From contig CAJUED010000001.1 in NCBI GenBank assembly GCA_910585075.1, forward strand, positions 62,001 to 126,000: a stretch of DNA of 64,000 nucleotides. The letters run 5' to 3'. Positions 18,035 through 27,383 of this stretch are shown one piece after another. The DNA comes from an uncultured Lachnospiraceae bacterium. Its GTDB lineage: Bacteria > Bacillota > Clostridia > Lachnospirales > Lachnospiraceae. The position numbers were made by a program, and so were the translations under genes. The notes below the pieces were generated by a model. The model saw nothing but the letters and a program-made list of their open reading frames with translations, did no database searches and had not been told where the DNA came from. The first letter of the stretch is position 1; each line of letters begins with the position of its first letter.

Positions 18035-21000
18035 TTAGCTTATTTTAGGATTTCTAAGTTGAAAAGCAAATTTCCTATCATCGTGCTCTGTGCATCCAAA
18101 CTCTCCCTGCATTCGAAAATAAATCCTTACGCATTCGTCTTTTTCGAGCTTAAGTTCCATTCTATGACCAACGAAGTCCTGACATAAATATAAGTTTTGC
18201 TTTTCCACTATTTCTCCACTGCCGTTCTCCAAAAGCAACAAAATATCCTGTTTTTCCCGGTTGGGGGGTGCAAGTAATTCCATCTCGACTGTCACACTTT
18301 GGGAACATCCCATATTCCGAATCAGCAGTGTAGCACTTTTTTCTATTGCCCAGCTCCAAGTATCGTTTGCCAGCCTTTCGGCATTATCAAATCCATTTCC
18401 TAAAATAATGCTCGAATTTCCGCAGCGGAAAATTTCTCTGCACGTTCCTGCCTCCAACCAATTGTAAAACTCTTTATTTATAGCATGCTGACGGTTTTCC
18501 CATATAAACTCTTCCTCTTGTCTGTGATAGGCTTCCCATCGCTCACCAAGTCCCATTTCTTTTTTTACAGTTTCTAAGGGGATCACGTTTTCCATCTTCG
18601 GAAACATATTATAAAAATAAAACAGAGCTCTAAACATGATATAATCTATCTCACAATTCTCTCTTGTAAATTCCTGGTCAAAAAAAAACAACTCGTCATC
18701 TACATAAAAGCAGTTCAACGGAATCATATCAATATAAGCTTTTTTCAAGCATTCTCTGTTATCTATTAGAACCACATCGGATGACTTTTGTATTACCTCT
18801 CTTAATTTTCTTAACGCTGCAAGCAGTTTTCCCTTCTTTGCCACGACAGCCAAATATTCACTAAATTTGGGTGCCTCTATAAAAGGCATGACAAGCTCAT
18901 TATCCTTCCATACATGTTCTACGACACTGACTCCGCGTCTTTCCAATTCTTTAATATTATCATAACTCTTTTTCAGATAGGACACACCCTCTTGATATAA
19001 AGCTCTCTTTTTAACTATTTTTTCCCCGGACTCGTTTCTTAAAATTAGCGTTGCAAAACTATGCCTTGCCCCCCTGTCCGTTGATACCGCAATATATAAC
19101 GCATCATCTAGTATTCCATCTTTTGTGCACTCTATTAAAAAGGAATTGCAATAATCATTAGCGTAGCCTTTCTCTATTTTATCCTGTATAAAATCATATT
19201 CATTCTGAAAAAGCATTCCTTTTTGAGGATAATAATAAAGAACCCTATCTTTGATATTTCCGGTCGGTTGATACAAATCCGTATATATCTCCTGTGCAAA
19301 TCGGTAATCTGGATATGGGTAATAAAACTTTTTATTTTTTATTTCTTCACAATCCAACATATCTAAAAGAGCTTTTTTGCCAACACAATTCTTCTCTTGG
19401 GGATATCCGCACATGTATCTCGAACCACTTATATTTTCTACAGCAATAAGTAAATTTCCATCTAGTTTCAATAGCTTTTTCACTATAATCTCAAAATCAA
19501 TCCCATATGTACAGTCTACCGCACTTTGGCCCGAAAGATAAATGTAATCATACCTATCTCCTGTTTTCTCGGAATTTTTTATGATGGTTTCCATTCCGTC
19601 ACTTTGAACCAGTGTAAGGTTACCGTATTTTCTGCACCCCTCTGCGATTACTGCTGCCGCATCTTCATCCCGCGGAACCGTTGTAACCTGCGAAAGTTTT
19701 CTGCAAAACATTCTTGTCAAAGAAACAGAATCCGCTCCCACTTCTAAAATCTTCCCTTCCGGCCGAAATGTATACCAATTTAAAATGGAAGAACGCATTT
19801 CGCTCTCAAAAAAGAAATCTCCTTTTTCTTTCACCGCTGCCATCAAATGCTTTGTCTGTAGCCAATCATCTTTTAGAACAACAGAGCAATCATTTTCGAA
19901 TCCTATTTTTTGCCCTATCATCTCTTTTATCCATAAATCAACATAATCCGCACACCTCTTGTATGCATCCGTTTTTGTATGGGCACCTTCATTTAAAGCA
20001 TTAATTTCTTCGTAATAGCGTTCTATTACATCATGCAAATTTTTTAATTCTTCTATTTCAGCCAAACTTCGGCTCTCCTCATCCAAAACGGGTCTGCCAT
20101 TATCATCAAAATGATTCAATGATGGCTCATAAGCGCTTAAGATATATTCAAACAAATAATATATTTTATAAAACCCATATCTTTTGTCTGAAATATCAAC
20201 AGGTTCAAACAGTGAATATGAATTCAGCATTTCTTTGTCATGCTCTGTCGTCCTTAATTTGCACATATAGTATCCGTCTACGGTCTGTCCCAGCAACTTT
20301 TCTAAGTATAACTGGCACGTTCCTGATGCTACTAAATCTACCAATAAAAATTTCTTTTCCCGTATATTCATCGACCGAATATAACGTAAATAATTTTGCT
20401 TTCTCTCTACTGCTTTTTCACGAAGAACCTCTTTTATTTTTGGATTTTTTTCTAACCAGTCAATTACTTCCTTCCCATCCTCAAAAAGAGGAATCTCTAT
20501 GCCATCTATTCCAAAGATTCTTTTTAATAATTCGTTTCCGGAAAAATCATAATTAAGTTGCAATAGCCAATACAACTTATCATCCGTATCCACATCGACA
20601 TTCACTAACGCTTTCCTTGAAATATAAAAATACTCTCCGTCTCTTTTCCCTGTCTTCTTATATAACCTATGAAACAGATAGCCATCTCTGGCAGAAAATA
20701 AAACCATATCAAACCCGTTTTCCCTAACGGTTTCTTCTATATCTCCCATCATACAATAAACCAGCGGGCTTATCATTAATCGGACTACATCCGCAAGTCT
20801 TATCCGCTTCATGCCATTCTTCAGAAAAGGATTATTAAACATTTCCGATATAAAATAACCCAATAGATTTTTATGCATAAGACACTCAGCGTTTCCAGTT
20901 TCCATTTCTATTTTTTTTAATAAGCTATTATAACATGAACTTTTCAAAAGCGTATACGCACTATCTATTTTTACCGTATCAATCCCATACTTTACAGCAC

Positions 21001-21592
21001 ATTCAATATCTGATTTGGGATTATCCCCGATATGTAAAAGCTTTAAATTTTTTCCATTTTCTGTTGTTTCCAGCTCCGACCTATATATTTCAAATAGATT
21101 CTCGCTCTTTAACGCCCTGTAATCACAAGAAACAAACAGCTTATCATAACCTGCGATTTCCAACCCATGCAGTATCGTCTCTAAAATACAAGAAGGCAAG
21201 TACATATCTGTAATCAGATATACCTTCTTTCCTATTTTTTTTGCGTATTTAAAGATTTCCAGCATAGATTTTCTTGTTATCAATACTTTTTTTTCAATAT
21301 CCAACTCGCACTTCATGAGACGGGTTGCCGCATCTTGAGAAATCCCTGTTTGTTGAGAATATTGCCGGTACACTTCAAATATAGTTGGATTCGCTACCGG
21401 ATTTTGCAAAATTGCCCTTTGTCGGTTTTGAGCAAAATCTTCTATCCCCGTTTTATTCGCAACAATTTCGAATACATCCTCCGGCTCAAGGGTTCGCCGC
21501 ATAATTAGTGTATCAAAAATATCAAAACTTATAACATCATACTGTTCAATAATTTTCTCAAGCTCCCCTTGCCGTTGCACATTACTATTCAT
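18035..21592 (-). CDS. Large multidomain protein: HAD domain, methyltransferase-like domain and C-terminal beta module
   Basis: The protein is 1185 residues. It starts with a HAD hydrolase domain (SFDIFDTLIMRR at 22-33, LITDMYLP, HIGDNPKSDIECA). An associated region of about 300 residues follows with FSARDGYLFHRLY and FLLVDLVASGTCQLYL; the same two-part unit is seen in the 46689-48848 protein. A methyltransferase-like fold is at about 610-780 (GKILEVGADSVSLTRMF, YDYIYLSG). A kinase-like or unassigned region follows, and a beta-rich tail from about 1080 on resembles the tail of the adjacent GT2 protein. Such HAD-fusion proteins occur in clostridial capsule-type loci. The reaction is unknown; phosphate removal or transfer coupled to glycan methylation is possible. 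Confidence 0.65.
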   Translation of the reverse strand: MNSNVQRQGELEKIIEQYDVISFDIFDTLIMRRTLEPEDVFEIVANKTGIEDFAQNRQRAILQNPVANPTIFEVYRQYSQQTGISQDAATRLMKCELDIEKKVLITRKSMLEIFKYAKKIGKKVYLITDMYLPSCILETILHGLEIAGYDKLFVSCDYRALKSENLFEIYRSELETTENGKNLKLLHIGDNPKSDIECAVKYGIDTVKIDSAYTLLKSSCYNSLLKKIEMETGNAECLMHKNLLGYFISEMFNNPFLKNGMKRIRLADVVRLMISPLVYCMMGDIEETVRENGFDMVLFSARDGYLFHRLYKKTGKRDGEYFYISRKALVNVDVDTDDKLYWLLQLNYDFSGNELLKRIFGIDGIEIPLFEDGKEVIDWLEKNPKIKEVLREKAVERKQNYLRYIRSMNIREKKFLLVDLVASGTCQLYLEKLLGQTVDGYYMCKLRTTEHDKEMLNSYSLFEPVDISDKRYGFYKIYYLFEYILSAYEPSLNHFDDNGRPVLDEESRSLAEIEELKNLHDVIERYYEEINALNEGAHTKTDAYKRCADYVDLWIKEMIGQKIGFENDCSVVLKDDWLQTKHLMAAVKEKGDFFFESEMRSSILNWYTFRPEGKILEVGADSVSLTRMFCRKLSQVTTVPRDEDAAAVIAEGCRKYGNLTLVQSDGMETIIKNSEKTGDRYDYIYLSGQSAVDCTYGIDFEIIVKKLLKLDGNLLIAVENISGSRYMCGYPQEKNCVGKKALLDMLDCEEIKNKKFYYPYPDYRFAQEIYTDLYQPTGNIKDRVLYYYPQKGMLFQNEYDFIQDKIEKGYANDYCNSFLIECTKDGILDDALYIAVSTDRGARHSFATLILRNESGEKIVKKRALYQEGVSYLKKSYDNIKELERRGVSVVEHVWKDNELVMPFIEAPKFSEYLAVVAKKGKLLAALRKLREVIQKSSDVVLIDNRECLKKAYIDMIPLNCFYVDDELFFFDQEFTRENCEIDYIMFRALFYFYNMFPKMENVIPLETVKKEMGLGERWEAYHRQEEEFIWENRQHAINKEFYNWLEAGTCREIFRCGNSSIILGNGFDNAERLANDTWSWAIEKSATLLIRNMGCSQSVTVEMELLAPPNREKQDILLLLENGSGEIVEKQNLYLCQDFVGHRMELKLEKDECVRIYFRMQGEFGCTEHDDRKFAFQLRNPKIS

Positions 21593-21593
21593 T

Positions 21594-23219
21594 TTATTCT
21601 ACCACCAAATTTTTGATTTGAAAATTCAATGCGCGGCTATCGCCGGGCACATAATACGATTCATGCGCAGAGACTATTCGCAATTTATGAATCGGGCTTT
21701 CTCCCGTAAAAGATTTTACTATTTTTTCAAAATATCTTTTTCTCTCCTGTTTTACATCATCCCAATAAAGTAACACCTGTTCCTCTCTATACTGCTCATC
21801 AGTTTCCAATAAGAAGGAAATATTTCCTCCGTTTTTCGTTTTCTCTGGCAAAACAATTGTAATTTCCGTCTCTTTCTGCTTTGCCCAGTTCCAAACCCTA
21901 CGACCATCCGTCTCTGTTTGGTAAAACCCCTTTCCCATTATAACTCTTCTATCAGACTTACGGATTGACAAATCAAATATCTGATACAACGCCGGCAATA
22001 ACGTCCCATCTCCTCTGATATTCTCTGCAAACCTTTCCCCCCTGAGAGAAAGATGTATTTTAACTTTTCCTTCCTGTGGAACCAGTACCTGGAAATCCAA
22101 ATGCGATGGAAAACTATAACTGTCATAATATTTCCCCTCTACATATACTTCCAAATGTTCATCCGAATATGCGTTTGCCTGTCCAATATCAAAATCTATC
22201 TGGTAAATCACATGAGTCCGTTCCGGATTTGTCACAAATAAATCTGCATCCGCACTGCTTACATAATGCCAGTTTCGCTCACTGTTTCTTTCTTTATCAC
22301 AAATTCCCGACTCAATGTAATAGTGTTCTTCCAATAACTGTTTTCCGTAGTACCCTTTTCCAAAATACCCGTGCATATAATCAGCAATTGCCGCTTTTGT
22401 ATATACTCTATAGCGTTCATTCACAATTCCCGTAAAAAATGCCCGTTCCTGCAAAATCTCCTTTAACACCGTACAGGAATTTCGTATCATCTGACACCGT
22501 TCCGCAAACAAGAGTCTGTTTCTTGCTACATAATACTCCGTACTGCAACTATTTTCACTGTTGCCACTGCTGCTGCCTCCTACTTTATGCCACAAGCGGG
22601 CCTTGGGAATATACAGCAAACGCACACCCGCTTGTTTCAACCGAATACAATACTCTGTATCTTCATAATATAGAAAAAAAGTCTCATCAAATCCTCCAAC
22701 CCGCTCTATAATATTTTTAGAAATCATCATACAACAGCCCGAAATGAACTCAACCTCATAATACTCTTTTTGAACATCTATTCCATATAAATTCTGCTCT
22801 GTAATCCCTTTTTCTTTGTCAATTCTCCCACCCGAATACCAAATATCCGTGCCGTCTCCGCAGGTTATCTGTCCCGTCACAACCGTTTTGTCGTCCGCAT
22901 ACCGGATAAGCTCTTCTACCAGATTCTTTTCTAATATGGTATCCGTATTAAGCAGTAACACATATTCCGCCCCTTGTTTTATTGCATATTCCATTCCAAT
23001 ATTGCATCCGGCACCAAACCCTGTATTTTCTGATTGTTTGATAATATGAACCTTCGAACAATTTGTTTCCATCCACTTCACAGAATCATCCACAGACGCA
23101 TTATCTACCATTATAACCTGGATATTTTTATAAGTCTGTCCTTCTACACTGCGCATAAAATCATGCAAGTAATCTAGGTCATTATAATTTACAATAACAA
23201 TATATACACTTTGCTGCAT
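21594..23219 (-). CDS. Family 2 glycosyltransferase with C-terminal beta-rich domain
   Basis: The protein is 541 residues. The GT2 domain occupies about 1-260: VYIVIVNYNDLDYLHDFM, MVDNASVDDSV, the DXD-like LLNTDTILE, and FISGCCMMISKNIIERVGGFDETFFLYYED, quoted here as the rhamnosyltransferase-type acceptor region FDETFFLYYEDTEYC. The remaining 280 residues form two beta-rich stretches; the last resembles the tail of the 1185-residue protein encoded two bases downstream. The pair is probably co-translated. Donor sugar is not predictable. Confidence 0.82.
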   Translation of the reverse strand: MQQSVYIVIVNYNDLDYLHDFMRSVEGQTYKNIQVIMVDNASVDDSVKWMETNCSKVHIIKQSENTGFGAGCNIGMEYAIKQGAEYVLLLNTDTILEKNLVEELIRYADDKTVVTGQITCGDGTDIWYSGGRIDKEKGITEQNLYGIDVQKEYYEVEFISGCCMMISKNIIERVGGFDETFFLYYEDTEYCIRLKQAGVRLLYIPKARLWHKVGGSSSGNSENSCSTEYYVARNRLLFAERCQMIRNSCTVLKEILQERAFFTGIVNERYRVYTKAAIADYMHGYFGKGYYGKQLLEEHYYIESGICDKERNSERNWHYVSSADADLFVTNPERTHVIYQIDFDIGQANAYSDEHLEVYVEGKYYDSYSFPSHLDFQVLVPQEGKVKIHLSLRGERFAENIRGDGTLLPALYQIFDLSIRKSDRRVIMGKGFYQTETDGRRVWNWAKQKETEITIVLPEKTKNGGNISFLLETDEQYREEQVLLYWDDVKQERKRYFEKIVKSFTGESPIHKLRIVSAHESYYVPGDSRALNFQIKNLVVE

Positions 23220-23236
23220 ACTTTCCTCAACATTTC

Positions 23237-25381
23237 TTAGTTATTTATTTGAGCCTCAATTGCATTTTTTATTTTTGTGGAGCTGGTCGTCTGTGTATAA
23301 GAAAAAAACACCACATCTGACCCTCTTTCGTTTAAGAGCCTTTTCTCCTCCATCCACACGGGATTTCCTTCATAATCATCTCCTGAAAAGAATGCATCAT
23401 AATGGTACCGTTCCCAAGCATCTAATTTCCCAATCGTTTCAAATGTCACCGGTACTGCTCTATCAACGTAACGACAGGATGCTACCATCTGCAACCGTTC
23501 TTCAAACGGTATATATGGCGCATTTTTCTTAAAATGTACTACCAACTCATCTGTTAATACGCCGACAATGAGATATTTGCACCTCTCCTTTGCCCGCCGG
23601 AACAAATTAACATGCCCTATATGAAAGAGATCATATACTCCCGCACAATATCCTACCGGAAACTGCTTTTTGTCATTCTGCTGCTCCATCCACTTTTCCA
23701 GATTCCAGTTTTCCTTATTATCGATACTTATCGCTTGCTTTTTTTGCAGTGCATCCTCAATTTTTTCCGTAATAACCTGTGCACAATGTTCCCAACTGAA
23801 TTGAGCTGCCCGCTCCAAACCTTTCTTTGCATACTCCTCACGGAGATTTGCGTCAAAATATAACTTCTTATAAGAATCAATATGTGCTTCATCGCTATCC
23901 CAGTCAATCATAATCCCCGCATCCCCCACTACTTCCGGAAGCGAAGAATTATTACTTGTGATTACCGGGCACCCACAGGACATTGCTTCAAGCGGAGGCA
24001 TTCCAAACCCTTCGTATTGTGAAGTATAGACAAACCACATTGCGTTACTATACAAAACATTCAAGTCTTCGTCGTCGACATATCCAATATAGCTGATTAA
24101 ATCTTTTACCTGACTGTCTTCACCTATCTTTTCTTCAAACTCATTTCTAAATGCGTCCCAGTATCCGCCGCCTAAGACAAAAATCATATCTGATATTTCA
24201 TTTTCTTTTACAAAAGCCAGAAATGTTTTTGCTACACGAAGCAGATTTTTTCTGGGATCTAACGTACATAACGAAAAAACATATTTTTTATCGTTCGGTA
24301 TTTTATATTTTCTTTTTACCTCTTCAATCCTATCTGTACACGGCACATAGTTATTTCCGCATGCAAGCTGCGTTACTGCGATATTTTTCGGAGTCACCTG
24401 CGCAGCAAACCGAATCAAATCCCGCTTAGTGTTTTCCGAATTAACCATTACCAAATAATCATTTTTGATAGATACGATCATCTTCTGCATATGAGTAATC
24501 GAAAATTCCGACATGCGTTCCGGATATAATAGCGGAATCAAATCATGTACCATAACACATTTTTTTATATGTTCGTCCTTATCTACACACTCCGGCAACG
24601 GAGCAAAAGGCGAAAAATACACATCATAATTAATCAGTTCCCCTTTTAGCCAATCTCCTAATTGTGTCTGCGGACTTAAGGCTTCCCTCTGCTCCCAAAT
24701 TTTCTCATATTCTGCCCTGTCACAGTGTTCTTTACGTTCTTGGTCTAAAATAACCGCTACATCTCGAACATAGCAACCCAAGACTCGCTCATCATCACTT
24801 TCACCTAAAAGTAAAGGACTTGCAGCGCCTTCACATTCTATCTCTAACGTGATAGTGCGTTCACTCGCAATCAGTCCGATTGGCACCTTCACCAAAACAT
24901 TTTTTTCCCAAGGTGCCGTGTTTTCCCATATATATAGGCTTTCTCCTTTATAACGGATATCCATCCTTGTAACTGTGGAATATAAGAAATCAATGTTCAG
25001 CAGAACGTAAACATCTTCTTTCGGAATTGTCCCCAACATAAAGCTGATTTGCGCTTGTTTGCCAGCCCAAAAACAGTCTCCTTCCACAAAATAAAATCCT
25101 GCAAATACATCTACGTTAAATTTATCAAGTATACCGGACTGTCTAATACACTGTATATCCGGCAAATTTACCACCTGATAATGAAATTCTTCATCCGTTT
25201 CTATTGCATTTTTTAGTTCTTTATCATATCTGTCAAAATAAACTTTGATATCATATTTTCCTGTTGCATCCAACGCTTTCAAAAAATTAGCTGCGACAAA
25301 ATAAATCCCACTTCTTCCGCTATTTTTTATATACTTATTTCGCAATAGTGAGCCATCATACAGCATCTTTATCTTTTCCAT
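23237..25381 (-). CDS. Fusion of GT4 glycosyltransferase and CTP:glycerol-3-phosphate cytidylyltransferase-like domain
   Basis: The protein is 714 residues. The GT4 part (to about 560) has VMVHDLIPLLYPERMS, SLCTLDPRKNLLRVAKTFL and the donor-site motif YEGFGMPPLEAMSCGCP, with an inserted beta-rich stretch near residues 110-220. From about 575 the chain is a TagD/GCT-type cytidylyltransferase: YCAGVYDLFHIGHVNLFRRA, then GVLTDELV and the closing TTSSTKIKNAI. TagD makes CDP-glycerol from CTP and glycerol 3-phosphate. Fusion to a glycosyltransferase is unusual and suggests that alcohol-phosphate activation is coupled to glycan assembly. A free-standing homologue is encoded at 53559-53999. Confidence 0.82.
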   Translation of the reverse strand: MEKIKMLYDGSLLRNKYIKNSGRSGIYFVAANFLKALDATGKYDIKVYFDRYDKELKNAIETDEEFHYQVVNLPDIQCIRQSGILDKFNVDVFAGFYFVEGDCFWAGKQAQISFMLGTIPKEDVYVLLNIDFLYSTVTRMDIRYKGESLYIWENTAPWEKNVLVKVPIGLIASERTITLEIECEGAASPLLLGESDDERVLGCYVRDVAVILDQERKEHCDRAEYEKIWEQREALSPQTQLGDWLKGELINYDVYFSPFAPLPECVDKDEHIKKCVMVHDLIPLLYPERMSEFSITHMQKMIVSIKNDYLVMVNSENTKRDLIRFAAQVTPKNIAVTQLACGNNYVPCTDRIEEVKRKYKIPNDKKYVFSLCTLDPRKNLLRVAKTFLAFVKENEISDMIFVLGGGYWDAFRNEFEEKIGEDSQVKDLISYIGYVDDEDLNVLYSNAMWFVYTSQYEGFGMPPLEAMSCGCPVITSNNSSLPEVVGDAGIMIDWDSDEAHIDSYKKLYFDANLREEYAKKGLERAAQFSWEHCAQVITEKIEDALQKKQAISIDNKENWNLEKWMEQQNDKKQFPVGYCAGVYDLFHIGHVNLFRRAKERCKYLIVGVLTDELVVHFKKNAPYIPFEERLQMVASCRYVDRAVPVTFETIGKLDAWERYHYDAFFSGDDYEGNPVWMEEKRLLNERGSDVVFFSYTQTTSSTKIKNAIEAQINN

Positions 25382-25399
25382 TTTTCCTCCATTCCAAAG

Positions 25400-25441
25400 C
25401 GTTCCACGCTGGAGAACGCGAGCAGAATTTCAAATTCTGCT
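25400..25441. other. Two adjacent hairpins in an intergenic gap
   Basis: GCGTTC and GAACGC (25400-25420) bracket a short loop. AGCAGAATTT (25421-25430) and AAATTCTGCT (25432-25441) form a near-perfect 10-bp palindrome around one base. They lie in the 193-bp gap upstream of the GT4-cytidylyltransferase gene. They could be an RNA processing or attenuation structure. No U-run follows on the minus strand, so a terminator is not supported. Confidence 0.35.
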
Positions 25442-25574
25442 TTATACTTATTCGCTTCACTTGTAAAACTCCCTTTCTACAAGCAGATTCTCGCCACATT
25501 AATTTCAATATTTCCCGGAATCTCTCGAAGAAAATCCTGCTTTTTCTCCATAGCCTTTTTCTTTATATCAATAA

Positions 25575-26237
25575 TTAAACACTTTCTTTTTTATGTTGTT
25601 CCAGTCTGTCAAACGCTATGTTTTTTAACGCTTTTTCAAAAGAATAATTCCTTGCTACAAACTCCAAAAAATCTTTCCCTGTGTCAAACCATCCTTCTAA
25701 ATGATACTTGGTATCTCCCCCATATTCTCCCGGCATATGAAACATCATAAAACCTGTGTCTTCCGGTGCTTTTAACGCAGCATTAAGTAAAAAAACAATA
25801 TCATTTGTTTTAGATTTTGCCTTTACTACCTGTTGCACATAGTCCTCATTATTTAATATCCACTGTAATTCATTCCACGATTCAACACATCGTAAATAAC
25901 ATACCCCTTGACCAGATGAAATAATAAATTTTTCCGCTTTCTTTTTATATTTTTGATATATAGAATTATAGTCTGCCCCCCCCCAGAACATATTTTCATG
26001 CAAGAAAACAAATCCACTTTTCTTATCCTTAAAATGCAATTCGTTACCATCTTCACACGAAACCAAGTTTTCTCGGCACAAAAAATCTTCGAATTCATTT
26101 TTCATATAATGAATTACCCATGGAAACGACTCTGTAACAAGCCAATCGAAAGGATTCGACTCCGACCTCAAACCATATTGTTTCATGGATGCCGCAACAT
26201 GACATGCTTGCCCCAACGATATAAACTGACTGTACAT
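25575..26237 (-). CDS. DUF1796 putative papain-like cysteine peptidase
   Basis: The protein is 220 residues. The family lead-in FISLGQACHVAASM, with the putative nucleophile Cys12, is followed by GLRSESNPFDWLVT. Proteins of this family are common in glycan and glycopeptide loci, but their reaction is not established. The coding strand contains a G9 tract (complement of 25976-25984) encoding Trp-Gly-Gly-Ala, in frame here. A paralogue at 30860-31898 is also interrupted by a G tract. Confidence 0.75.
   Translation of the reverse strand: MYSQFISLGQACHVAASMKQYGLRSESNPFDWLVTESFPWVIHYMKNEFEDFLCRENLVSCEDGNELHFKDKKSGFVFLHENMFWGGADYNSIYQKYKKKAEKFIISSGQGVCYLRCVESWNELQWILNNEDYVQQVVKAKSKTNDIVFLLNAALKAPEDTGFMMFHMPGEYGGDTKYHLEGWFDTGKDFLEFVARNYSFEKALKNIAFDRLEQHKKESV
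25976..25984 (-). repeat. G9 homopolymer tract (coding strand), in frame
   Basis: Nine C on the plus strand give FWGGAD in the DUF1796 protein. A one-base change would truncate the protein at about 40% of its length. It is a candidate slipped-strand switch. Confidence 0.87.
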
Positions 26238-26254
26238 TAACTACCTCCCAAACC

Positions 26255-27364
26255 TCAAATTGCATATTTCCTCTGAAGATATACGATTCGTATTTGTTGC
26301 TGCAATGTCTCCCATGATATGTATTTACATTCACAAAATCTGCTTTGCCCCATTTCTTCTCTCACATAATCTGGAATGTTTTTCATCGCAACATATACTT
26401 TTATGTTCCCTTCTGAAATCTCTGATGGGTCTATTACTTTCATACCCTCATATCCATCTGCTCGTTTTTTTGCGTCTTTATCCACAAATGCGTTCACCTT
26501 AAATCCAAAGTGCAGCAAATAGTCCATAAACTCTTTCCCACGTTTACATGCACCCCAAATGTAAATGTCATTATTGCCTGCCCACATACGCAGCACATCT
26601 CCCACGATATCCGCAGGGCCTTGAAGCGCCGTTATTGCAATTTGAAACAGATAGCGTTCTTCTATCAAGCTAAGAATATTCTCGTTTCCCCTGTAGTAAT
26701 CAGCATACTTTATCGAGATACTTCTCGATTCATCTATCATTAAAGAAAAATTTTCAACACTGGTTCCACCCAAATAGAAATTAGATATAATTGAATCAAC
26801 TTTTTCAAACGAAACACCATTCACATATAATCTCAGCATAAGTTCATAATCTGCATCTATCCTGTATTTTAGATCAAAAGTACCATATTCATTATAAACA
26901 CTCTTTCTAACAAAAACTGTAGGATGATATACAGCCATATCATACCACATTCGTTCAATCGGTGTCCCCATTCCATCAATAGTATGCCCCAATGAATCAA
27001 AATGCCGTTGATTTCCACTAATGACTCCAGCACCAGTTTCCATTGCGCATTTAACAATCTTCTCCACTGCATCAAGCTCATAAAAATCATCTGCATTAAT
27101 AATTCCTATTAATTCTCCAGATGCCATTGAAATTCCTTTATTCATTGCATCATACAAACCTACATCGGGTTCGCTTATCCATTTGCTTATCTTATTGTCA
27201 TATTTTTTTATAATATCAATTGTACCATCTGTCGATACGCCATCCACTATGATGTATTCAATATTTTTATATGTTTGATTGAGCACGCTTTTTATTGTTC
27301 TTTCTAATGTTTCTTCTGCATTGTAAGTGACCGTAATAATGCTTACTAAAAATTCATTTTCCAT
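26255..27364 (-). CDS. Family 2 glycosyltransferase with C-terminal Rossmann-like domain
   Basis: The start at 27364 (MENEFLVSIITVTYN) has AGGAG eight bases upstream and avoids overlap with the next gene. The protein is 369 residues. The GT2 domain shows SIITVTYNAEETLERTI, YIIVDGVSTDGT, INADDFYE and YRIDADYELMLRL, typical of WcaA-like enzymes. From about residue 265 a Rossmann-like unit appears: DIYIWGACKRGKEFMDYL followed by VNAFVDKDAKK. The same GT2-plus-Rossmann layout recurs at 31895, 43867 and 56213. This suggests sugar transfer; donor unknown. Confidence 0.83.
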   Translation of the reverse strand: MENEFLVSIITVTYNAEETLERTIKSVLNQTYKNIEYIIVDGVSTDGTIDIIKKYDNKISKWISEPDVGLYDAMNKGISMASGELIGIINADDFYELDAVEKIVKCAMETGAGVISGNQRHFDSLGHTIDGMGTPIERMWYDMAVYHPTVFVRKSVYNEYGTFDLKYRIDADYELMLRLYVNGVSFEKVDSIISNFYLGGTSVENFSLMIDESRSISIKYADYYRGNENILSLIEERYLFQIAITALQGPADIVGDVLRMWAGNNDIYIWGACKRGKEFMDYLLHFGFKVNAFVDKDAKKRADGYEGMKVIDPSEISEGNIKVYVAMKNIPDYVREEMGQSRFCECKYISWETLQQQIRIVYLQRKYAI

Positions 27365-27383
27365 TTTTATCACTCCTATAAAA

